From assembly GCA_034437895.1 (NCBI GenBank), contig DAOTTO010000574.1, positions 1-5,719 of the forward strand: a stretch of 5,719 bases of DNA, written 5' to 3'. The position numbers and the translations under genes are program-made. The notes beneath the pieces were generated by a model that saw nothing but the letters and a program-made list of their open reading frames with translations, was not told where the DNA came from and did not search any database. Of this stretch, positions 1-4,604 are shown in pieces. This DNA is from JANRLJ01 sp034437895 (GTDB taxonomy: Bacteria > Chloroflexota > Anaerolineae > Aggregatilineales > Phototrophicaceae). Every line of letters begins with the position of its first letter. Position 1 is the stretch's first letter.

Positions 1-28
1 TTAAAGCACCATTGTGAACCGTTTTTCT

Positions 29-55
29 CCCCTTCGCCATGCAATGGAGAAGGGG
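29..55. repeat. Hairpin-forming inverted repeat with G-rich flank
   Basis: Two 12-base arms, CCCCTTCGCCAT (29-40) and ATGGAGAAGGGG (44-55), pair at 11 of 12 positions around the 3-base loop GCA; the single mismatch is G36 against A48. The right arm runs straight into a G-rich stretch ending GGGGGATGAGG (about 57-68). There is no T-run after the hairpin on the plus strand. On the minus strand the hairpin would be followed by a few A residues, so a classical intrinsic terminator is unlikely. From memory, hairpins of this kind with a GGGG-rich tail occur as dispersed non-coding repeats in several bacterial groups. That identity is inference and needs a genome-wide search. Confidence 0.6.
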
Positions 56-131
56 TCGGGGGATGAGGACATCATAAAAGTTAATCAAAGTGCGCTATCC
101 AAAACTGAGGTTAAAATAGGGTTTTACCCTG

Positions 132-165
132 CTTTGCGTATCTTTGCGTTCTCCGCGCCTTTGCG
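132..165. repeat. Short degenerate direct repeats (CTTTGCG units)
   Basis: Exact CTTTGCG copies start at 132, 142 and 159, and a degenerate copy CTCCGCG starts at 151, so units recur every 8 to 10 bases. The units are followed by T or C, giving a CTTTGCGTn(T/C) consensus. The array is non-coding as far as I can tell. I recall similar CTTTGCGT-rich strings between genes in many environmental bacterial genomes, but I cannot verify a family name or a function. Confidence 0.5.
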
Positions 166-227
166 TCTAATCTTCTGTTGCGCTGCCCACGAAGATACCA
201 CAAGATGCGCGTTTAGGGCGCTCTCGC

Positions 228-233
228 TATAAT
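228..233 (+). promoter_or_regulatory. Candidate -10 box for the methyltransferase gene
   Basis: A perfect TATAAT lies 27 bases before the GTG start at 261, which would place transcription start near 240 and leave a leader of about 20 bases. No good -35 box is present at 16-18 bp upstream (the hexamer at 205-210 is ATGCGC), and there is no TGn extension. The promoter is therefore plausible but only half supported, and might need an activator. Confidence 0.35.
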
Positions 234-260
234 TTTAAGCATCTAAGCAAAGGGAAAGTC

Positions 261-986
261 GTGAGAAAGAAAACCATCGGGGAACAAGCCTACGAGCAGC
301 TTGCTGACCGCTATGCGGCACGGGCGGATACTAAACCCCACAATGCCTATTATGACCGTCCGGCGGTGATTTCGCTGCTGCCGGATGTGCGCGGATTGAA
401 GGTGCTGGATGCTGGATGCGGGCCTGGCATTTATGCGGAATGGCTCGTTACGAAAGGGGCGCAGGTCGTCGGTTTTGATGTCACGCCGCGTATGATCGAA
501 CTCGCCCGTGAGCGCGTGGGAAATCGGGCTGAATTTCGGGTCGCGGATTTGAATCAGCCCTTGAGTTTCGCCGCTTCCGCCACCTTTGATGTCGTCCTTT
601 GTCCACTGGTCTTGGATTACATCCTCGATTGGCGTGCCGCTTTTTGTGAATTTTACCGCGTCCTCAAACCCGGTGGCCTTGTAGTTGTCTCTTATGCCCA
701 TCCTGCGGCGGAATTTTTTATCCATTGGCCTCATGACAATTATTTTGAAACCGAACTGCGCGAACTCACCTTTCGCGGATTCGGCGAACCGCATGTGCGC
801 GTGAAAACGTATCGCCGTTCTTTAAGCGACTCGCTAAACCCGATTATTCAAGCAGGATTCATGCTTGACCACATTTTAGAACCGCAGCCTACCGCCGATT
901 TTAAGCAAGTTGACCCAAAAATTTATGAAGAATTGATGCGTCGTCCGGCTTTTCTTTGCGTCCGAGCGCGTAAGATGTCATCATAG
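261..986 (+). CDS. Class I SAM-dependent methyltransferase (Methyltransf_11 type)
   Basis: This 241-residue cytoplasmic protein should transfer a methyl group from S-adenosylmethionine to an unknown acceptor, probably a small molecule. The Rossmann motif I is clear (VLDAGCGPG, residues 48-56), followed by the acidic end of strand beta-2 (GFD, 71-73), an ADL segment (95-97), motif DVVLCPLVLDYI (110-121) and RVLKPGG (133-139), all in the order and spacing of the Methyltransf_11/25 group. The N-terminus (YEQLADRYAAR, 11-21) is the usual lead-in helix. The C-terminal third (from about 150) is the variable substrate lid. The start is GTG at 261, preceded by AGGGA (251-255) with a 5-base gap; no better start is in frame. 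The kinase gene follows after 43 bp on the same strand, so co-transcription is possible, but I see no pathway link. The substrate cannot be told from sequence. Confidence 0.9.
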   Translation: MRKKTIGEQAYEQLADRYAARADTKPHNAYYDRPAVISLLPDVRGLKVLDAGCGPGIYAEWLVTKGAQVVGFDVTPRMIELARERVGNRAEFRVADLNQPLSFAASATFDVVLCPLVLDYILDWRAAFCEFYRVLKPGGLVVVSYAHPAAEFFIHWPHDNYFETELRELTFRGFGEPHVRVKTYRRSLSDSLNPIIQAGFMLDHILEPQPTADFKQVDPKIYEELMRRPAFLCVRARKMSS

Positions 987-1029
987 TAGAATCAAAATCC
1001 ATTGTCATTAAAAAGCTGGTTTCAACATT

Positions 1030-2001
1030 ATGGCAAATTATGACTTACTCTGCATCGGACGCAGCACCCTTGATCTGTTTGCGAATGAAATTGGTTTACC
1101 TTTCGCCAATGTGAGTAGTTTTAGTGCCTTTGTCGGCGGCTGTCCGACGAATATCTGTGTCGGCGCACACCGCATGGGCTTAAAAACTGTGCTACTGACG
1201 GGGATGGGCGACGATTATGTCAGCGATTTTCTCTTGAATTTTTTAAAAAAAGAAGGCGTAGATACGCGCCATGTGGTCATCAAACCTGGCTTTCAAACAA
1301 ACACCGTCATGGTGGCGCTGCAACCGCCGGAGGACATGCAGTTCGTGGCCTATCATGCCGATAATGCTGATCTGGAATTGACGATTAAGGATATGACCGC
1401 CGCGCCTTTGAATGACTGCCGGATGGTGCTTTTTAGCGGGATGGGACTGCTTAAAGACCCCAGTCGCAGCGCTACGCAATTCGCCATCGAACAAGCGCGG
1501 TCTAGCGGCGCGATTATCGTCATGGATTTAGATTATCGTGTGCCGATGTGGCCTGATCCGCGAATCTATGGCGTAGCATCGCGGACAACCCTACCGCTGG
1601 TCGATGTGGCGATAGGTACAAAAGACGAAATTCTCGCCGCTGCCGGGCGGGATAAGCTCGTGCCTGCGGTTGAACGTCTGTTGACTTTGGTGAGTGAGGC
1701 GGTTGTCTTAAAAGAAGGCGCGGCAGGGTCAATTGTCTATACAACCGATGGCGGTATGTATCGCGCTGCGCCGTTTAAAGTTAATGTCGTCAATTTCTTG
1801 GGTGCGGGGGATGCTTTCGCGGGTGGCTTGCTTTGGGCGCGGCTGAACGGTTGGGGCTGGCGCAAGGCGGCACGTTTAGGCAATGCCTGCGGCGCGATAG
1901 TCGTATCGCAACAAGGCACTGCCAACGCTATGCCTAAGCTGGCACAAGCCACCGCTTTTGTGGAAGCCAACGGCGGCTGGTATGAGCGCCTGCTCACGTA
2001 A
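1030..2001 (+). CDS. iolC: PfkB-family sugar kinase, IolC-like (5-dehydro-2-deoxygluconokinase)
   Basis: This 323-residue ATP-dependent carbohydrate kinase is full length for the ribokinase/PfkB fold. The N-terminal signature is FVGGCPTNICVGAHRMG (34-50). The C-terminal signature GAGDAFAGG (258-266) supplies the anion hole and the catalytic base Asp261. Several stretches match my memory of Bacillus IolC: IGRSTLDL near the start (9-16), the ADNADLEL segment (110-117), SGMGLLKDPSR (136-146), DLDYR followed by a Trp (166-174), IGTKDE (195-200) and IVVSQQGTANAMP (290-302). IolC phosphorylates 5-dehydro-2-deoxy-D-gluconate in myo-inositol breakdown. No other iol gene is in the window, so a related substrate such as 2-keto-3-deoxygluconate cannot be excluded. 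The ATG at 1030 has only a weak upstream GGT (1018-1020) as ribosome site, but the protein begins where the family does. It converges with the cytochrome gene, 30 bp away. Confidence 0.85.
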   Translation: MANYDLLCIGRSTLDLFANEIGLPFANVSSFSAFVGGCPTNICVGAHRMGLKTVLLTGMGDDYVSDFLLNFLKKEGVDTRHVVIKPGFQTNTVMVALQPPEDMQFVAYHADNADLELTIKDMTAAPLNDCRMVLFSGMGLLKDPSRSATQFAIEQARSSGAIIVMDLDYRVPMWPDPRIYGVASRTTLPLVDVAIGTKDEILAAAGRDKLVPAVERLLTLVSEAVVLKEGAAGSIVYTTDGGMYRAAPFKVNVVNFLGAGDAFAGGLLWARLNGWGWRKAARLGNACGAIVVSQQGTANAMPKLAQATAFVEANGGWYERLLT

Positions 2002-2031
2002 GATTGATGGCGTTAGCAGTCAATAGATAGC

Positions 2032-2433
2032 TTAAAGCGCACCCAAGTAGGCAATTAACGAGCGAAGTTGGGCATTCGTCAGCTCAGGGTAGCCGCCGCG
2101 ATAAGGATGCACGAATCCTTCTTCAGGGTCAGCCGGTGCTGCTGCCGTCGTAAACATCGCCATCAGCGCACTGGAATCGTCGAGCAAGGGACTATCGACG
2201 ATGCTCGGCCCAAAATTCTCCACGCCTTCGCCTTCCGCCCCATGACACGCCGCGCAAGCCCACGCATACGCCACGGCCGGATCATCATTTGCCGGATCGC
2301 TCACGATCGTCGGCTGTACGATATTAGAGGCGGGCATATTCGCCATTAAAGCCAACAAAAGCAGCGCGATGATACCGAAAAACACCAGCATCGGGGCAAA
2401 AATATTTTGATTCGAGGTTTCAACAGTCGCCAT
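2032..2433 (-). CDS. Membrane-anchored monohaem c-type cytochrome
   Basis: This 133-residue protein has a short N-terminal cytoplasmic stretch, one hydrophobic segment (about 12-32) that serves as an uncleaved anchor, and a small class I cytochrome c domain (about 50-133) facing outside the membrane. The haem-binding CAACH is at 60-64, with His64 as proximal ligand. The tail follows the pattern of CBB3-type/soluble electron carriers: GxxxP.RGGxPELTxxQLxxLIAYL (106-130). Where relatives carry an axial Met in a GVxMPPxGGxPALT context, this protein reads GFVHPYRGGYPELT, putting His109 in the Met position, so bis-His ligation is suspected. It probably shuttles electrons to or from a respiratory complex, but no partner gene is visible. 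The ATG at 2433 is in frame with the only membrane segment; the ribosome site is weak (AGAAAG about 10 bases upstream). Confidence 0.9.
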   Translation of the reverse strand: MATVETSNQNIFAPMLVFFGIIALLLLALMANMPASNIVQPTIVSDPANDDPAVAYAWACAACHGAEGEGVENFGPSIVDSPLLDDSSALMAMFTTAAAPADPEEGFVHPYRGGYPELTNAQLRSLIAYLGAL

Positions 2434-2443
2434 TTACGTGATC

Positions 2444-2459
2444 TTTCTTGCACAAGAAA
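2444..2459. promoter_or_regulatory. Operator-like inverted repeat before the cytochrome gene
   Basis: TTTCTTG-CA-CAAGAAA is a perfect 7-bp inverted repeat with a 2-bp centre. It lies 10 bp upstream of the cytochrome ATG and, if the promoter at 2466-2494 is right, begins at the transcription start. A 2-base loop makes a poor RNA hairpin, so a dimeric regulator site is the better reading. It does not match the FNR, CRP or LexA consensus as I know them. Confidence 0.45.
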
Positions 2460-2465
2460 ACACTC

Positions 2466-2494
2466 ATTTTAGTGCGCCCGCATAAGCCTAGCAA
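2466..2494 (-). promoter_or_regulatory. Candidate sigma-70-type promoter for the cytochrome gene
   Basis: Read on the minus strand, TTGCTA (2494-2489, 4 of 6 to TTGACA) and TAAAAT (2471-2466, 5 of 6 to TATAAT) are separated by exactly 17 bp. Transcription would start near 2459, about 26 bases before the ATG. The promoter lies in the 99-bp gap between the anti-sigma-like gene and the cytochrome gene, so the latter may be transcribed on its own. A consensus TTGACA at 2529-2524 has no acceptable -10 box at the right distance. No ECF-type GGAAC -35 box is visible in the gap. Confidence 0.45.
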
Positions 2495-2532
2495 GTTTTT
2501 GTGACATTCGACATGGTTTTGCCTGTCAAACA

Positions 2533-3525
2533 TCAATCATCATCGTCGCCGTTGCCATTCCCGCCGCCGTTACCGTTACCACCCCCATTGCCGTTGCCGT
2601 TGCCACGATTACCACTTTGCCCCGGCGGATTCGCGCCTTCGCAGCGCCTTCGCCAGCCATTAGCGGGGGCCCAATCCGGCGGCGGATTTGAACAGTTTTC
2701 GCCGTTATCGCGCCAGACCGAGCCATCAGGACTCACGTTTACATCAACATTGACGACTTCAACAGTCACCGGAATCGTCATGGTGAGGATTTCGCCGCCC
2801 GTAAGATCGCCCTCGACGCGCACAATATCGCCAATTTCGATCACCGTCAGCAGGGGATTTTCTGGCAGGAGCGTAATTTGGATGCCGTAAATGACGATCA
2901 TATTGACGGTGATGGATTCAACCGGCCCCTCTACGATGACCATCGTGGGCAGTTCGGTTGTTTCGGGTGTGAACTCCGGCGTGAACTCGGCGGTGACTTC
3001 CGGCAAAAGGACGCTGGCCTGCGTGACCGTCCTCGCAGGTGTGACGGTGAACAGCGCCGTCGGCGTGGAGAAAGGTGTCCCTGTCGCAACAAGTGTTTCC
3101 GTGGCGATTGTCGTTGTCGTAGGCGGAATAGTAGCGCTAGGGACATCGGTCGCGTTAGCCGTCGCGCTGAGGATGGGGACGGGTGTATTTATTGGCGCAG
3201 CACTCGAATTTCCCCGTGAGGTGATAAAAACAAGTAGCCCACCGACCAGCGCAATCAGGACTACGACCACCACAATAATGCCGCCCGGTGGCAGCGATAA
3301 ACTTGGATTTGAAGATGCAGCAGGCGGTGAATTCTTCGTCGCTAATATTTGAGCGCCGATTCTGGCAAAGGCTTCCGGTTTGAGTTCCGGCTTGGGCGCG
3401 GCGGACAGCCGAAAAGCCGCCTCAATCAGCGGATCATCAATCGCTGGAATCGTCCCGTTATGCTGTGCTAGCAGCGAATCCAGCAAATTTGCTAAGGAGT
3501 CGGGGTCGTGCATAAAGTCAGTCAT
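2533..3525 (-). CDS. Anti-sigma-like single-pass membrane protein with DUF5666-like domain
   Basis: This 330-residue protein probably holds the ECF sigma factor encoded just upstream in check. Residues 1-80 form a cytoplasmic part with a Leu/Ala-rich helical stretch (about 10-62). It lacks the HxxxCxxC zinc motif of classical ZAS anti-sigma factors. Residues 82-102 are a single membrane helix (Ile/Val-rich). The outer part has a Thr/Pro/Ser-rich linker (107-193, with TPEFTPETTE), then a beta-rich segment (195-262, VEGPVESITVN...GDIVRVEGDLTGG) that fits DUF5666. A short Cys/Trp module follows (Trp271, Cys278, Trp285, Trp291, Cys295), then a low-complexity Gly/Asn tail (305-326) ending in four Asp. 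The ATG at 3525 overlaps the sigma stop by 8 bp, which argues for translational coupling. DUF5666 has no established biochemical role. The anti-sigma call rests on gene order and topology. Confidence 0.8.
   Translation of the reverse strand: MTDFMHDPDSLANLLDSLLAQHNGTIPAIDDPLIEAAFRLSAAPKPELKPEAFARIGAQILATKNSPPAASSNPSLSLPPGGIIVVVVVLIALVGGLLVFITSRGNSSAAPINTPVPILSATANATDVPSATIPPTTTTIATETLVATGTPFSTPTALFTVTPARTVTQASVLLPEVTAEFTPEFTPETTELPTMVIVEGPVESITVNMIVIYGIQITLLPENPLLTVIEIGDIVRVEGDLTGGEILTMTIPVTVEVVNVDVNVSPDGSVWRDNGENCSNPPPDWAPANGWRRRCEGANPPGQSGNRGNGNGNGGGNGNGGGNGNGDDDD
2548..2613 (-). repeat. Low-complexity Gly/Asn-coding repeat
   Basis: Degenerate 6-base units of the GGCAAC/GGTAAC type on the minus strand encode alternating Gly and Asn with Gly-Gly-Gly interruptions (residues 305-326 of the DUF5666 protein), followed directly by four Asp codons and the stop. 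The repetitive DNA is a likely site of slippage, so tail length may vary between strains. Confidence 0.7.
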
Positions 3526-4093
3526 CGCCGCCCCCGCGTAGATAATGCCGGACTTTTTCTTCAGAGCCGAGCGCCGCCACTAATTGAAGGAGGGCGCGAT
3601 GTTGGGCGGATTTTACTGCTGTCATACTTTTGCCGAGAACTTCTGCCACTTCCTGATGGCTTTTTTGTTCGATAAAACGCAGGATGAGGATATGCTGCTG
3701 CTCATCCGTCAGTTGGTGCAGAGCTTTCCGCAGCGCTTCTACTTCCATCCGACGCGAAACCTGTTCTTCTGGATTAGGCTTGGAATCTGCCATTGAGTCA
3801 GAAAGATCAGCCAATGGACGACGATCTGCACGGCGGTGAAAATCCACTACACGCGCAAAAGCGATGCGATACAGCCACGCTTCAAACGGCGCTCCTGTAA
3901 GTTGATAACGCGGCAGTGCTTCGACCATTTTGATGAAAACTTCGGCGGTTATATCTTCCGCGTCTGCTGTCGAGTTCAGCCGATAATAGACGTAACGATA
4001 GATCAGCGGGGCATAACGCTCATACAACTCGGTAATGGCGGCATCGTCACCCTGCTGGGCGCGGCGGATAGTCTGCTGATCTGGTGAAGTCAT
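3518..4093 (-). CDS. ECF-type RNA polymerase sigma factor (sigma-70 family)
   Basis: This 191-residue protein directs RNA polymerase to a small set of promoters. Sigma region 2 spans about 20-88, with DAEDITAEVFIKMVEALPRY (44-63, core binding and -10 contact) and FEAWLYRIAFARVVDFHRR (70-88). A linker (89-115) leads to region 4 (about 120-172), whose helix-turn-helix is SHQEVAEVLGKSMTAVKSAQHRAL (145-168). Regions 1.1 and 3 are absent, as in ECF factors. The start at 4093 is the only usable one: upstream in frame there is a TGA and no start codon, and the next Met (56) would destroy region 2. This start overlaps the upstream membrane gene by 47 bp. An AGGAG lies 21 bases upstream (4119-4115), unusually far, with a hairpin between. 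The downstream anti-sigma-like gene overlaps by 8 bp. Confidence 0.92.
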   Translation of the reverse strand: MTSPDQQTIRRAQQGDDAAITELYERYAPLIYRYVYYRLNSTADAEDITAEVFIKMVEALPRYQLTGAPFEAWLYRIAFARVVDFHRRADRRPLADLSDSMADSKPNPEEQVSRRMEVEALRKALHQLTDEQQHILILRFIEQKSHQEVAEVLGKSMTAVKSAQHRALLQLVAALGSEEKVRHYLRGGGDD

Positions 4094-4604
4094 ACGCTCG
4101 ATTATGACGAATATCTCCTGTTTTGACCACCATCACGGCGACAAACACGGGTGCAATAAATAAAATCACCCGACCAAACATCATGAATAACAACGTCCCT
4201 AAAATCAACCCAATCAGAAAACCGTTGTTCTCATACAAGAAAAGATCACGGGCGGTGTAAAAAGCCGCCATTCGGGCAAAGAATACACCGGGATAAATCC
4301 CTGTAAGCGCGATTAACACAGCATACACAGGCCATACCTGTGTTCCAAAAGGCAGTATCTTGAGTAAGATCGCACAGGCAAAATAGGCGATTAACGCCAA
4401 CCCGATGAAGATTTCGAGGGGAAAGCGCAGTTTTGCGGCATAAGTCACGCCGACAGCGCTGCCGATCAGCCAGCAAAGCGTCACCAGTAGAAAAGTGCGA
4501 AAGCTGGAGGAGAGTGTAAACGTAAGCTGAAAAAACAAACCTGTTTGCAGCAAACCGAGCAAAAGTCCAGTCAGTGCGGGATAAAAGCGGCGCGTTAGTT
4601 CCAT
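4047..4604 (-). CDS. Six-helix integral membrane protein, resembling the membrane half of spermidine-synthase-like fusions
   Basis: From the ATG at 4604 the product is 185 residues and almost wholly hydrophobic. About six membrane helices fall near 9-31, 36-57, 62-83, 90-113, 126-143 and 144-160, then a polar tail of 25 residues. There is no catalytic motif. The layout, including an LYE segment followed by a Gly-spaced helix (123-138), resembles the membrane domain of fused membrane/spermidine-synthase-like proteins and the equivalent LYGVELLG segment in the gene just upstream. I infer a companion membrane subunit for that protein. A TTG start at 4619 would add five residues and widen the overlap with the upstream gene from 10 to 25 bp; I prefer ATG. 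The 3' end overlaps the sigma gene by 47 bp, so the polar tail is encoded in DNA that also codes for the sigma N-terminus. Confidence 0.75.
   Translation of the reverse strand: MELTRRFYPALTGLLLGLLQTGLFFQLTFTLSSSFRTFLLVTLCWLIGSAVGVTYAAKLRFPLEIFIGLALIAYFACAILLKILPFGTQVWPVYAVLIALTGIYPGVFFARMAAFYTARDLFLYENNGFLIGLILGTLLFMMFGRVILFIAPVFVAVMVVKTGDIRHNRAYDFTRSADYPPRPAG
4089..4108 (-). promoter_or_regulatory. Possible hairpin over the sigma-factor start codon
   Basis: GTCATA and TATGAC form a perfect 6-bp stem with an 8-base loop. The start codon of the sigma gene (4093-4091) sits inside the downstream arm. An AGGAG (4119-4115) lies six bases before the stem. The structure could hide the start until ribosomes translating the overlapping membrane gene open it. 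It is short, so chance occurrence is possible. Confidence 0.3.

Larger units (their letters stand above)
1..260. other. Non-coding leader with short repeats
   Basis: I see no convincing gene here. One frame is open from 14 to 232, but its conceptual product (rich in Ala-Phe-Ala-Pro-Leu-Arg-like segments) is what the CTTTGCG repeats give by chance, and it has no good ribosome site. The stretch holds a strong hairpin (29-55), a small hairpin AGGGT-TTT-ACCCT (118-130), a cluster of CTTTGCG units (132-165), an imperfect CACGAAGATAC/CACAAGATGC pair (188-208) and a TATAAT box (228-233). The gene that precedes this region lies outside the window, so I cannot say whether the first bases are a 3' untranslated end. 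Confidence 0.6.

Noticed and set aside
118..130. Hairpin AGGGT-TTT-ACCCT as a terminator
   Set aside because: The stem has only five pairs and is not followed by a T-run on either strand.
14..232. Open frame of 72 codons on the plus strand
   Set aside because: It runs through the hairpin and CTTTGCG repeats, lacks a ribosome site and shows no domain; its composition is explained by the repeats.
243..794. 183-codon open frame on the minus strand
   Set aside because: It is antisense to the well-supported methyltransferase and has no recognisable motif.
1003..1031. TTGTCA/CATTAT promoter-like pair before the kinase gene
   Set aside because: The -10 box would overlap the start codon and transcription would start inside the gene.
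2002..2031. Bidirectional terminator between the convergent kinase and cytochrome genes
   Set aside because: The 30-bp gap has no stable stem or T-run; only weak, bulged pairing between GCGTTAGC and GCTTAAAGCGC.
2501..2532. Terminator after the anti-sigma-like gene (GACAGG/CCATGTC)
   Set aside because: The stem is short, has a bulge and lacks a T-run on the minus strand.
2533..2640. CRISPR-like or other spaced repeat array
   Set aside because: The repetition is 6-base coding repeats for Gly/Asn inside a gene, without unique spacers.
2891..3352. Long plus-strand open frames opposite the DUF5666 protein
   Set aside because: The Val/Thr/Ser-rich products are reverse readings of the Thr/Pro linker and membrane helix; the minus-strand gene has the membrane topology, domain pattern and sigma linkage.
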